Shown here: positions 27,322 through 34,199 of the stretch, piece after piece | Layout of the letters: each line of letters begins with the position of its first letter | How positions within the stretch are numbered: position 1 is the stretch's first letter | Origin: an uncultured Phascolarctobacterium sp. | GTDB taxonomy: Bacteria > Bacillota > Negativicutes > Acidaminococcales > Acidaminococcaceae | DNA: 64,000 nucleotides | Direction of reading: 5' to 3' | Assembly: GCA_900544795.1 (NCBI GenBank) | Contig: UQWM01000004.1 | Location: 1-64,000, forward strand | Translations under genes and position numbers: made by a program | The notes under the pieces: generated by a model | Databases searched by the model: none | Seen by the model: only the letters and a program-made list of their open reading frames with translations | What the model was told of the DNA's origin: nothing

Positions 27322-27849
27322 ATGGAGCAAGGCTTAATCCATATCTACTGCGGCAATGGCAAAGGAAAAACTACAGCTTGCCTGGGTTTAACTATCCGCT
27401 GTGCTGGTCATGGTAATAAGGTGCTGTTTGTACAATTTTTAAAAAGCCGTCCTACGGGAGAATTAAACTCTTTGGAACTTCTGCCTAATATAGAGGTTTT
27501 ACGTGGTAAGGAAACAAAAAAATTTACTTTCCAGATGACGGCGGAAGAAAAACAGGAAGTGCTGCGCGAGCATGAGCAGTTATTTGCTAAGATACAAACG
27601 AAGCTGACAGGGGAAAATGTACAGCTGCTGGTATTGGATGAAATCATAGGCGCCTGCAACACAGGCGTTTTTAATGAAAATCAATTATTGGATTTTCTTA
27701 AAACTAAGCCACAGAGATTAGAAGTAGTTTTATCTGGGCGTGATCCGTCACCAGAATTGCTGGAACTGGCTGATTATGTGTCGGAGATATGTAAACGTAA
27801 ACATCCTTTTGATAATGGTATAGCGGCAAGAGTAGGAATTGAAAAATAA
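27322..27849 (+). CDS. cobO: Cob(I)yrinic acid a,c-diamide adenosyltransferase (CobA/BtuR type)
   Basis: The 175-residue protein transfers the 5'-deoxyadenosyl group of ATP to cob(I)alamin-type corrinoids. It has the family P-loop CGNGKGKTTACLGL, then VLFVQFLKS and LLVLDEIIGACNTG. The C-terminus lists LSGRDPSPELLELADYVSEI, typical of BtuR/CobO. ATG at 27322 is one base after the cbiP stop. A second, unrelated adenosyltransferase of PduO type lies at 47189. Confidence 0.93.
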   Translation: MEQGLIHIYCGNGKGKTTACLGLTIRCAGHGNKVLFVQFLKSRPTGELNSLELLPNIEVLRGKETKKFTFQMTAEEKQEVLREHEQLFAKIQTKLTGENVQLLVLDEIIGACNTGVFNENQLLDFLKTKPQRLEVVLSGRDPSPELLELADYVSEICKRKHPFDNGIAARVGIEK

Positions 27850-27872
27850 ATTGAAGAAAGGTGGTAGAAAAT

Positions 27873-28499
27873 ATGGAATTACAAAATGTGTTACCGGCTG
27901 ATATTGAAAAACGCAGTATGGAGATTATTGCTGAAGAATTGGGGGAGATCCAGCTTGATCCAGAGAAAGTTAGTATTGTAAAAAGGGTTATTCATACCTC
28001 TGCTGACTTTGATTATGCCAGAACTTTGCATTTTTCGGATGGTGCAGTTGAAAAAGCTTTAGCCGCATTGCAAAAAGGAGCAACTATCATTACCGACACG
28101 AACATGGCCTGTGTGGGTATCAATAAACCTGGTTTGAATAAATTAGGTGGTAAAGCACTATGCTTTATGGCTGATGCTGATGTAGCGGCAAGGGCTAAAG
28201 AGGCTGGTTCTACCCGTGCTGCCGCCTGTATGGAAAAGGCCTGTGAAGTAGAAGGTCCCGTTATTATCGCTGTAGGCAATGCACCTACGGCATTGGTGCG
28301 ACTTGATGAACTGGTTAAAGAAGGTAAAATCAAACCGGAGTTGGTTATCGGTGTGCCTGTTGGATTTGTTAATGTTGTGGAATCGAAAGAGATCATTATG
28401 AAGACTGGTGTTCCTTATATCGTGGCTCGTGGACGTAAAGGCGGCAGTAATGTTGCTGCGGCTATCTGTAACGCGCTTATTTATAAGCTGACCCGCTAA
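27873..28499 (+). CDS. cbiC: Cobalt-precorrin-8 methylmutase
   Basis: The 208-residue CbiC/CobH enzyme moves a methyl group from C11 to C12 to give cobyrinate. The conserved histidine is in VIHTSADFDY. TDTNMACVGINKP, the Ala/Arg-rich MEKACEVEGPVIIAVGNAPT and VGVPVGFVNVVESKE complete the pattern. ATG at 27873 follows AAGGTGG. It is the last gene of the cbi operon; no clear terminator follows before the tRNA promoter. Confidence 0.94.
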   Translation: MELQNVLPADIEKRSMEIIAEELGEIQLDPEKVSIVKRVIHTSADFDYARTLHFSDGAVEKALAALQKGATIITDTNMACVGINKPGLNKLGGKALCFMADADVAARAKEAGSTRAAACMEKACEVEGPVIIAVGNAPTALVRLDELVKEGKIKPELVIGVPVGFVNVVESKEIIMKTGVPYIVARGRKGGSNVAAAICNALIYKLTR

Positions 28500-28508
28500 A
28501 GAAAAGCG

Positions 28509-28537
28509 TTGACAAGGCCATTGTATCGTAATATAAT
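28509..28537 (+). promoter_or_regulatory. Consensus sigma-70 promoter for tRNA-Asn
   Basis: TTGACA (28509-28514) and TATAAT (28532-28537) both match the consensus exactly and are 17 bases apart. The tRNA starts 21 bases after the -10 box. Confidence 0.9.
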
Positions 28538-28558
28538 ACTCTTCGTTGAAAGATTTAT

Positions 28559-28634
28559 TCCCCGATAGCTCAATCGGTAGAGCACTCGGCTGTTAACCGA
28601 GTTGTTGTAGGTTCGAGTCCTACTCGGGGAGCCA
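28559..28634 (+). tRNA. tRNA-Asn (anticodon GTT)
   Basis: The 76-base cloverleaf has acceptor stem TCCCCGA / TCGGGGA, D arm with AGCTCAATCGGTAGAGC, and an anticodon stem CTCGG / CCGAG around loop CTGTTAA, which gives anticodon GTT. The T arm contains GGTTCGAGTCC, and CCA is encoded at the 3' end. A consensus promoter lies upstream and a terminator follows. Confidence 0.97.
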
Positions 28635-28642
28635 AAAAATAT

Positions 28643-28670
28643 AAGCCTGCTCTCTGAGCAGGCTTTTTTA
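28643..28670 (+). terminator. Rho-independent terminator after tRNA-Asn
   Basis: AGCCTGCTC (28644-28652) pairs with GAGCAGGCT (28656-28664) around a TCT loop, and T6 follows. Confidence 0.92.
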
Positions 28671-28734
28671 TGTGTGGATACTATCTTTATACATAATATT
28701 CTGGTAATTTTGCTAGAGTTTGCTTGATTTTTTA

Positions 28735-28743
28735 TGATATAAT
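28735..28743 (+). promoter_or_regulatory. Extended -10 promoter element
   Basis: TGATATAAT is an extended -10 match 31 bases before the next start codon. No convincing -35 lies at the right distance. Confidence 0.5.
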
Positions 28744-28774
28744 AAGTTTATAAAAGAATGAAGGAGAATGATCC

Positions 28775-29167
28775 ATGTCTTCAGAGTTGATGAATACTCA
28801 GGAAATTCATGAATTTGGTTTGCAGATGCTGCTGCAGCATCTTACAGAGAAAGGGTATGAAGTAGATTTTGCCCAGCCCAGTAAAAATGAGATACCGCAT
28901 GTAGTAGCGAAGCAGGGTGAGCAGTTGATTTTTATTTTAGCAGCTACTGATGTTTATCCTCATAAAGGTGCTATCACAGATGCCGAGAAACAGGCATTGC
29001 TGGAGCATGCCCAAGCATTTAATGCCCAATCTGCCTGCGCCTATCTGGGGATAGCTAATGCAGACGGCGTTGTCGTCAAGGATAAAGAGTTATGCGCTAA
29101 AGCATTTAAAAACGCTCAGTTCTATACAGATTTCAGCGGGTTAGAATTTATTCATTTCGAAGATTGA
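28775..29167 (+). CDS. Small hypothetical protein
   Basis: The 130-residue soluble protein has a strong ribosome site (AAGGAG at 28761-28766) before ATG 28775. No signal peptide, membrane segment or familiar motif is visible. The middle reads HVVAKQGEQLIFILAA, then a helical stretch and ACAYLGIANADGVVVKD, suggesting a small alpha/beta domain. It ends 11 bases before the ferredoxin-nitroreductase gene, so the two are probably co-transcribed. I do not recognise the family. Confidence 0.75.
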   Translation: MSSELMNTQEIHEFGLQMLLQHLTEKGYEVDFAQPSKNEIPHVVAKQGEQLIFILAATDVYPHKGAITDAEKQALLEHAQAFNAQSACAYLGIANADGVVVKDKELCAKAFKNAQFYTDFSGLEFIHFED

Positions 29168-29178
29168 GGTGTTAGAGG

Positions 29179-29988
29179 ATGGACTTACTGAAAGTTGATT
29201 ATGATAAATGTATAAAATGTGGCATTTGCGTAGAAGCATGCCCTTCGTGTATTTTGTCTATGGGTGAACAGGGACCGGAATGCAATTTTGACAGAGGCTG
29301 TATGAGCTGTGGCCATTGTGTCGCCATTTGCCCTACGGCGGCAATGGATAACAAGTATGTTCCACTTGAAGAGCAGCTGCCTATACCGATGCCTGTTTTA
29401 GAAGAAACTGCAGCTTACAACTTTTTACGAATGCGTAGATCGGTGCGGATATTTAAACCACAGCCGCCAACTGAAGCCGATGTTCGTAAATTGCTGGAAG
29501 TTTGCCGATATGCGCCGACTGCAGGCAACTCGCAGGGTTTATATTATATAGTTATCAGTGATAAAGAAAAAATCAGAGCTATCGCTGAAGCAACGGCTCA
29601 GTGGATGGAAAAAGAAATAGAAGAAAAAACAGCTAACAGCAGATACTTTACTACGGTTTTACGGGCTTACCGTGACCGTGGGCAGGATATTATAGCCCGA
29701 AACAGCCCCATGCTGATTTTTGCTTTGGCACGTAGACTAAATACAACAGGCATTAGCAACGCAGAACAGGCTTGGGCGTACGCAGAACTTTACGCGCCAA
29801 CTATAGGGCTGGGCACAACTATTGCCGGCTTTATCCAAACCTGTGGCATCGTTGGCTATCAGCCGCTGCTTGATTTGGTAGAAGTGCCTGCCAAGCAAAA
29901 AATCGTAGGAACCTTGATGGTTGGCTATCCGAAATATAAATTCCAAAGATTAGTTGAACGCCAGCATTTAAAAGTAGAGTTTAAGTAA
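29179..29988 (+). CDS. Ferredoxin-nitroreductase fusion protein
   Basis: The 269-residue protein starts with a two-cluster ferredoxin domain: CIKCGICVEACPSC, then CMSCGHCVAICPTA, both with CxxCxxCxxxC spacing. A nitroreductase-fold flavin domain follows from about residue 80, with RRSVRIFKPQPP, CRYAPTAGNSQGLYYIV and a late GYPKYKFQR. Fused proteins of this type are FMN-dependent oxidoreductases that take electrons through their own clusters. The substrate is unknown. It is not a BluB-type lower-ligand synthase as far as the motifs show. Confidence 0.85.
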   Translation: MDLLKVDYDKCIKCGICVEACPSCILSMGEQGPECNFDRGCMSCGHCVAICPTAAMDNKYVPLEEQLPIPMPVLEETAAYNFLRMRRSVRIFKPQPPTEADVRKLLEVCRYAPTAGNSQGLYYIVISDKEKIRAIAEATAQWMEKEIEEKTANSRYFTTVLRAYRDRGQDIIARNSPMLIFALARRLNTTGISNAEQAWAYAELYAPTIGLGTTIAGFIQTCGIVGYQPLLDLVEVPAKQKIVGTLMVGYPKYKFQRLVERQHLKVEFK

Positions 29989-30040
29989 GGCCTGATAAAG
30001 AAAAATTAAATAGTTTAGTAAACAAAAAAAGCATATACTA

Positions 30041-30055
30041 CAGGGGCGGGTAGCG
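30041..30055 (+). promoter_or_regulatory. ops/JUMPstart-like element in the polysaccharide leader
   Basis: CAGGGGCGGGTAGCG matches the end of the JUMPstart consensus, CAGGGGCGGTAGCG, except for one inserted G. In other bacteria this ops sequence in transcribed leaders recruits the NusG paralogue RfaH to polysaccharide operons. It sits about 165 bases ahead of an initiating sugar-transferase gene, the expected context. The surrounding 29989-30218 interval is AT-rich and shows no gene. Confidence 0.4.
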
Positions 30056-30218
30056 AAAGAGTGGATTTTTTATAATAAAAGTGGTAAAATTAAATATAAT
30101 TCACTGTAAAATAAATCAATAGAATTTATTACAATAAAACGTGGTTGCGTTATGTGCAATTAAGTAAAAATTCAATTGTAATATTAAATAAAAAATATCG
30201 AAATATAGGTGAATTTAC

Positions 30219-30554
30219 TTGGGATATAGTTCATTAATGCGAAAAGTAGTATTAATAATTGGAGATGTTATTTGTTTGTATCTGGCTACCAGTATGGCTA
30301 TGCTCTTGGAGCTTGGCAAAAATCAAACAGATAAAATCGCTTTTCATTTAGAATTTTTGCCTATTCTGGTTATCATGATGTTTTTTATGTTCAATGTCTA
30401 CGGTCTTTTCAGTTTGATTAGAAAAAAGCTGGTAGATATTTTTCTTAATTTACTGGTGGCCGTAACCAATATTTATATCATGGCTATGGCGATGACATTT
30501 TTCTTTCGTCAGTTCGATTATTCTCGCGTCGTACTTATTTATTCCGCAATCTGA
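30219..30554 (+). pseudogene. Truncated polyprenyl glycosylphosphotransferase (N-terminal membrane part)
   Basis: Only the first 105 or so residues remain, with four hydrophobic helices in the layout of WcaJ/WbaP-type undecaprenyl-phosphate sugar transferases (RKVVLIIGDVICLYLATS; FNVYGLFSLIRKK; FRQFDYSRVVLIYS). These start exopolysaccharide or O-antigen units on the lipid carrier. The catalytic C-terminal domain is missing because an IS3-family remnant begins at about 30541; the TGA at 30552 lies in IS sequence. TTG at 30219 has AGGTG upstream; ATG at 30237 is the alternative. Confidence 0.75.
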
Positions 30555-30745
30555 AGAATTGCTTTTGCAATATCCTGATTTTCCTTGATGCGGTCAGCTG
30601 GTTTTGAATTGTAATGCTTGTAATAGGTGCTTCTGTTAACACCTAATACCTTGCATAGGATTTTGATATTATGCTGAAAACATAGCTTATGAACAGCTTC
30701 TAGTCGTTGTTTGAGTGTGGCGTGAAGATGGCAATCGCTTTTTTT
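30541..30745 (-). pseudogene. IS3-family transposase OrfB, N-terminal fragment
   Basis: Reading on the minus strand in the -1 frame from the A7 run (30739-30745) gives LCKVLGVNRSTYYKHYNSKP and KENQDIAKAILQIAE, typical of the OrfB N-terminal region before the integrase core. The DDE catalytic domain is absent. Production would need a -1 frameshift from orfA, as is normal for IS3 elements, but the product would be inactive. Confidence 0.75.
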
Positions 30746-30993
30746 AGTATTAAGAGTTCTTCTTCAAGTTGGGCATTACGTCTTTGAAGATCCTTAACCT
30801 GTTTGGCAGTAAGAATTTCGCCATCATCCGTTTTAACGGTTGAATATTGTTTGATCCAGCGTGTAAGAGCTGTAAGTGATACTCCGTATTCTTTACAAAG
30901 TGTGGACTGGGTTTTGCCGCCGGATTGATAAAGGTTAACGAGGGTACGTTTAAAGTCCTCTTCGTATCGATTTCCAGTTTTATTTGTGGACAT
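30700..30993 (-). CDS. IS3-family transposase OrfA (helix-turn-helix)
   Basis: The 97-residue protein has the OrfA layout: basic N-terminus (YEEDFKRTLVNLYQSGGKT), a helix-turn-helix with CKEYGVSLTALTRWIKQY, and a C-terminal leucine-zipper-like coil (LQRRNAQLEEELLILKKAI). It contains the A7G slippery sequence near its end. GGAGGT precedes the ATG at 30993. It appears intact, but it is part of a remnant without an active OrfB. Confidence 0.88.
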   Translation of the reverse strand: MSTNKTGNRYEEDFKRTLVNLYQSGGKTQSTLCKEYGVSLTALTRWIKQYSTVKTDDGEILTAKQVKDLQRRNAQLEEELLILKKAIAIFTPHSNND

Positions 30994-31060
30994 GAGTAGA
31001 TACCTCCTTTTTGTGTCTACTTAATTATAATAGGTAATTACTTTTCGTGTCCACTTTTAT

Positions 31061-31699
31061 AATATAGATCCAATAGTTGTAGAAGACTATGATATAGTGG
31101 AACCGTTAAGTGTAGAATATCAAGAATTATGTGATAAATTGCATAAACAAGGATTCTTTTTATTGGGATATACTGGAGCTCATGGAATAGCCAATGCACT
31201 TCATACACTACTTTATGCGGCGAGTAAGTGCCAAATAGCTAATTTGCCTATAAGATTTTTATTGGTAGGACATGGTCAGGAAAAAGAAAAGTTAATATTA
31301 CTTCAACGAAAGCTTAAATTAAGTAATGTAGTTTTTCTTGACAGTATTCCTAAGAAACAGGTTCATACTTTTTGTAAGGAAATGGATTGCCTGTATATTG
31401 GTTGGCAGAGAAAACAATTGTATCAATATGGAATAAGTCCTAACAAATTAATGGATTATATGATGTCTGGGAAGCCTGTAATTCATGCTGTCACAGCTGG
31501 TAACAATTTAGTGCGGGATGCGAACTGTGGCATTTCTGTACCAGCGGAAGATGCAGGAGCAGTATTTGAAGCTATTAATAAAATGCTGGCGCTGACGCAA
31601 GAGGAGCGTCAAAAGTTAGGTAATAATGGCAGAGAATATGTAATAAAAAATCATGATTATAAATTTTTGGCAAAAAAAATTATAGAGTTTATAAAGTGA
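31061..31699 (+). pseudogene. Truncated family 4 glycosyltransferase (C-terminal half)
   Basis: The frame is open from the IS junction to TGA 31697-31699 and encodes the nucleotide-sugar-binding half of a GT-B glycosyltransferase. GYTGAHGIANALHTLLYAA, FLLVGHGQEKEKL, ISPNKLMDYMMSGKPVIH and NGREYVIKNHDY match the GT4 family (the Glu of the usual EX7E motif is replaced in this short form). The acceptor-binding N-terminal half is missing. A GTG at 31097 could start a fragment, but no ribosome site is present. It is almost surely inactive. Confidence 0.8.
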
Positions 31700-31705
31700 T
31701 AATTA

Positions 31706-31734
31706 ACACCGCACTTTTCCAGTGCGGTGTTTTG
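31706..31734 (+). terminator. Rho-independent terminator after the GT4 fragment
   Basis: ACACCGCACT (31706-31715) pairs with AGTGCGGTGT (31721-31730) around a 5-base loop; T4 follows. A TATAAT at 31738-31743 just downstream could be the -10 box for rfbB. Confidence 0.85.
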
Positions 31735-31779
31735 CTATATAATAGATCGGTAGTAGATATAAAAAATAAAGAGGTAACT

Positions 31780-32736
31780 ATGAGTTTATTGATTACCGGT
31801 GGTGCCGGGTTTATTGGCAGTAATTATATAAATTGGCATTTAGGAAAGTATCCGGCAGATGAAATTGTTTGCCTGGATAAGCTGACCTATGCTGCTAATA
31901 TGGCGGCGCTGGCAGATGTCGTTAAATTAAATAATTTCACTTTCATTCAGGGCGATATTTGTGATGAGCAATTTGTTGAAAGTTGTTTTGCGCAGTATAA
32001 GTTCGATGCAGTGATAAATTTTGCTGCAGAGAGCCATGTCGATACTTCTATTATTTCTCCAGCTATTTTTACTAAAACTAATGTCGAAGGTACAGGTGTG
32101 TTGTTAGATGCCTGTGTTAAATTTGCAGTAGAAAGATTCCATCAGATATCGACAGATGAAGTATATGGGGATAAACCGCTTGATTATGACTGGCGTGGGT
32201 TTACAGAAGCGTCTCCATTACAGCCTTCCAGTCCTTATGCAGCCTCAAAGGCATCAGCAGATTTGTTATGCTTGGCATATGCCAGAACGTATAATTTAAA
32301 TGTTACTGTTAGTCGCAGTAGTAATAATTACGGCAAGTGGCAACACACCGAAAAACTTTTGCCTAAAATCATATCTTTAGCAGAGCATGGTCAAAAGGTA
32401 CCTGTTTATGGTTCTGGACTAAATAAACGTGACTGGTTATATGTGCTGGATCATTGTGTTGCTGTTGATAAAATCATCAGACATGGAAAAGCAGGTCATA
32501 TTTATAATGTTGCGGCCGGTACTGAGATGTCTAATCTGACCTTTATAAAATTAGTACTGAAAATTTTAGCCAAAGATGAAAATGCAATTGAATTTACAGA
32601 AGATAGAGCAGGGCATGATTTAAGATATCCTATGGATTGTGAAAAAATAAAAAATGAATTGGACTGGACTCCGCAATATGCTTTTAAAGAAGCGTTGGAT
32701 GAAACTGTGGCCTGGTATAGAAGTAGAATGTTGTAA
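31780..32736 (+). CDS. rfbB: dTDP-glucose 4,6-dehydratase
   Basis: The 318-residue extended SDR enzyme converts dTDP-glucose to dTDP-4-keto-6-deoxyglucose for deoxysugar synthesis. It has the Rossmann motif TGGAGFIGSNY, AAESHVDTSI, the catalytic ISTDEVYGD and YAASKASAD. ATG at 31780 follows GAGGT at 31771-31775; upstream in-frame codons have no ribosome site. The usual partners rfbA, rfbC and rfbD are absent here, so it is an isolated survivor next to a broken polysaccharide locus, with its own terminator. Confidence 0.9.
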   Translation: MSLLITGGAGFIGSNYINWHLGKYPADEIVCLDKLTYAANMAALADVVKLNNFTFIQGDICDEQFVESCFAQYKFDAVINFAAESHVDTSIISPAIFTKTNVEGTGVLLDACVKFAVERFHQISTDEVYGDKPLDYDWRGFTEASPLQPSSPYAASKASADLLCLAYARTYNLNVTVSRSSNNYGKWQHTEKLLPKIISLAEHGQKVPVYGSGLNKRDWLYVLDHCVAVDKIIRHGKAGHIYNVAAGTEMSNLTFIKLVLKILAKDENAIEFTEDRAGHDLRYPMDCEKIKNELDWTPQYAFKEALDETVAWYRSRML

Positions 32737-32761
32737 AGCAGAGCATATGCTCTGCTTTTTT
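32737..32761 (+). terminator. Rho-independent terminator after rfbB
   Basis: The near-perfect palindrome AGCAGAGCAT / ATGCTCTGCT (32737-32756) begins directly after the stop codon and is followed by T5. Confidence 0.88.
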
Positions 32762-32785
32762 GGTTAAAATTTTAATAGTTAAAAT

Positions 32786-32814
32786 TTGCCACTGCTAACC
32801 GAAAAAGGTATAAT
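32786..32814 (+). promoter_or_regulatory. Sigma-70-type promoter for the miaB-mutSL operon
   Basis: TTGCCA (32786-32791) and TATAAT (32809-32814) are separated by 17 bases. Confidence 0.8.
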
Positions 32815-32873
32815 ATAGATAATTTTGAGAGGCTGCCCATATGCAGTTTCAATTTTAATATGAGGTGTATTCA

Positions 32874-34199
32874 GTGACTGCAAAAACTTATACTATTTTA
32901 AACTACGGCTGCCAGATGAATGAAAGCGACGCCGAGCACTATGCCGGCCAGCTGCAGGAACTTGGCTATAGTGCAGCCGAAGATTTTCATAATGCGGACG
33001 TAGTAGTGGTTAACACCTGCTGCGTGCGTGAGAGTGCTGAAAAGCGCATTTTAGGTAAGATCGGTGAATTGAAGAATGTTAAAGCAAACCATCCAGGGCA
33101 AATCGTCTGCGTTGCCGGCTGTATGGCCCAGAAGGATGGGGAAAAGCTGATCAAAAAGCATCCGCAGATCGATTTACTGATCGGCACGGCGCATGTCAAC
33201 GGTTTCAAGGAAATCCTGGTTGAGTATTTAACTGATAAAGGCGAACGCGTTTATAACAGTTTAGAGGTCAAAGAAAGCGAATTCGAGGGCAAGCGTATCC
33301 GCCAAAGCGGTTTTTCGGCCTGGATCCCCATTATGTACGGTTGCAATAATTTCTGTACTTATTGTATTGTGCCTTATGTACGTGGACGTGAACGTAGCCG
33401 CAGTATCGAAAATATTGTAGAAGAAGTTAAGCAGGCTGTTGCCAAAGGCTATAAAGAATTTACTCTTTTGGGGCAGAACGTTAATTCTTATGGCAAGGAT
33501 TTTGGTGCTAAGGACCAGTTTGCACAATTATTGCTCCGGGTGAACGAGATACCTGGCGTTGAACGTATCCGCTATATGACCAGTCATCCGCGCGATATGC
33601 ATGAAGATGTTATTAAAGCTGTTGCTGAATGCGAGCATATTTGTGAGAATTTCCATATCCCGTTCCAGTCTGGCAGCGATAAAATTTTAAAAGCAATGAA
33701 TCGTGGCTATACCCGTGCAAAATATCTGGAGTTGGTGGCAATGATTCGTCGTTATGTGCCGGAGGCTGCAATCACTACGGATATTATAGTAGGGTTTCCG
33801 GGTGAAAGCGAAGCTGATTTTAACGATACCTTGAACTTGGTGAAAGAAGTTGGCTTTGACGCCGCCTTTACTTTTATTTATTCCAAACGCTCGGGTACGC
33901 CTGCTGCAGCAATGGAAGAACAGGTGCCGCTTGATGTAAAAAAAGCCAGACTGAATTTACTGATGGAAGCGCAGAATGTTTCGAGCCTGCGGTGTAACGA
34001 AGCGCTGGTAGGCAAGACTTTAGAGGTTTTGGCAGAAGGGCCGAGCAATAATAATGACAAAGTATGGAGCGGCAGGACACGCACGAATAAACTGGTTTTA
34101 TGGCCGCTTGAAGGGCGTGAGTTTAAGCTGGGCGATAAAGTGCAGGTAGAGATCGAAACTGCGCAAACCTGGCTTTTGAAAGGGAAGGCGTTAGAATGA
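32874..34199 (+). CDS. miaB: tRNA (N6-isopentenyladenosine-37-C2)-methylthiotransferase
   Basis: The 441-residue radical-SAM enzyme adds the methylthio group to i6A37 in tRNA. N-terminal cluster cysteines lie in LNYGCQMNESD, VVVNTCCVRE and VAGCMAQ; the radical-SAM CxxxCxxC is in GCNNFCTYCIVPYVRGRERS. A TRAM-type domain ends the protein. GTG at 32874 follows GAGGTG; GTG at 32865 overlaps that site and is unlikely. The gene that makes its substrate, miaA, is at 39504. Its stop overlaps mutS (ATGA). Confidence 0.95.
   Translation: MTAKTYTILNYGCQMNESDAEHYAGQLQELGYSAAEDFHNADVVVVNTCCVRESAEKRILGKIGELKNVKANHPGQIVCVAGCMAQKDGEKLIKKHPQIDLLIGTAHVNGFKEILVEYLTDKGERVYNSLEVKESEFEGKRIRQSGFSAWIPIMYGCNNFCTYCIVPYVRGRERSRSIENIVEEVKQAVAKGYKEFTLLGQNVNSYGKDFGAKDQFAQLLLRVNEIPGVERIRYMTSHPRDMHEDVIKAVAECEHICENFHIPFQSGSDKILKAMNRGYTRAKYLELVAMIRRYVPEAAITTDIIVGFPGESEADFNDTLNLVKEVGFDAAFTFIYSKRSGTPAAAMEEQVPLDVKKARLNLLMEAQNVSSLRCNEALVGKTLEVLAEGPSNNNDKVWSGRTRTNKLVLWPLEGREFKLGDKVQVEIETAQTWLLKGKALE

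Larger units (their letters stand above)
30541..31060 (-). mobile_element. Partial IS3-family insertion sequence
   Basis: On the minus strand are an intact orfA (30700-30993) and the first 65 or so codons of orfB joined by an A7G slippery site. The orfB end and the other IS terminus are missing. The end near 31060 reads, outward, as AAAGTGGACACGAAAAG, with a similar motif AGTAGACACAAAAAG just before orfA. Flanking genes are different and both are truncated, so this is not a simple insertion. Boundaries are approximate. Confidence 0.75.

Noticed and set aside
29179..29988. Considering the nitroreductase as BluB (dimethylbenzimidazole synthase)
   Set aside because: It has an N-terminal two-cluster ferredoxin domain, which BluB lacks, and it lies outside the riboswitch-controlled units.
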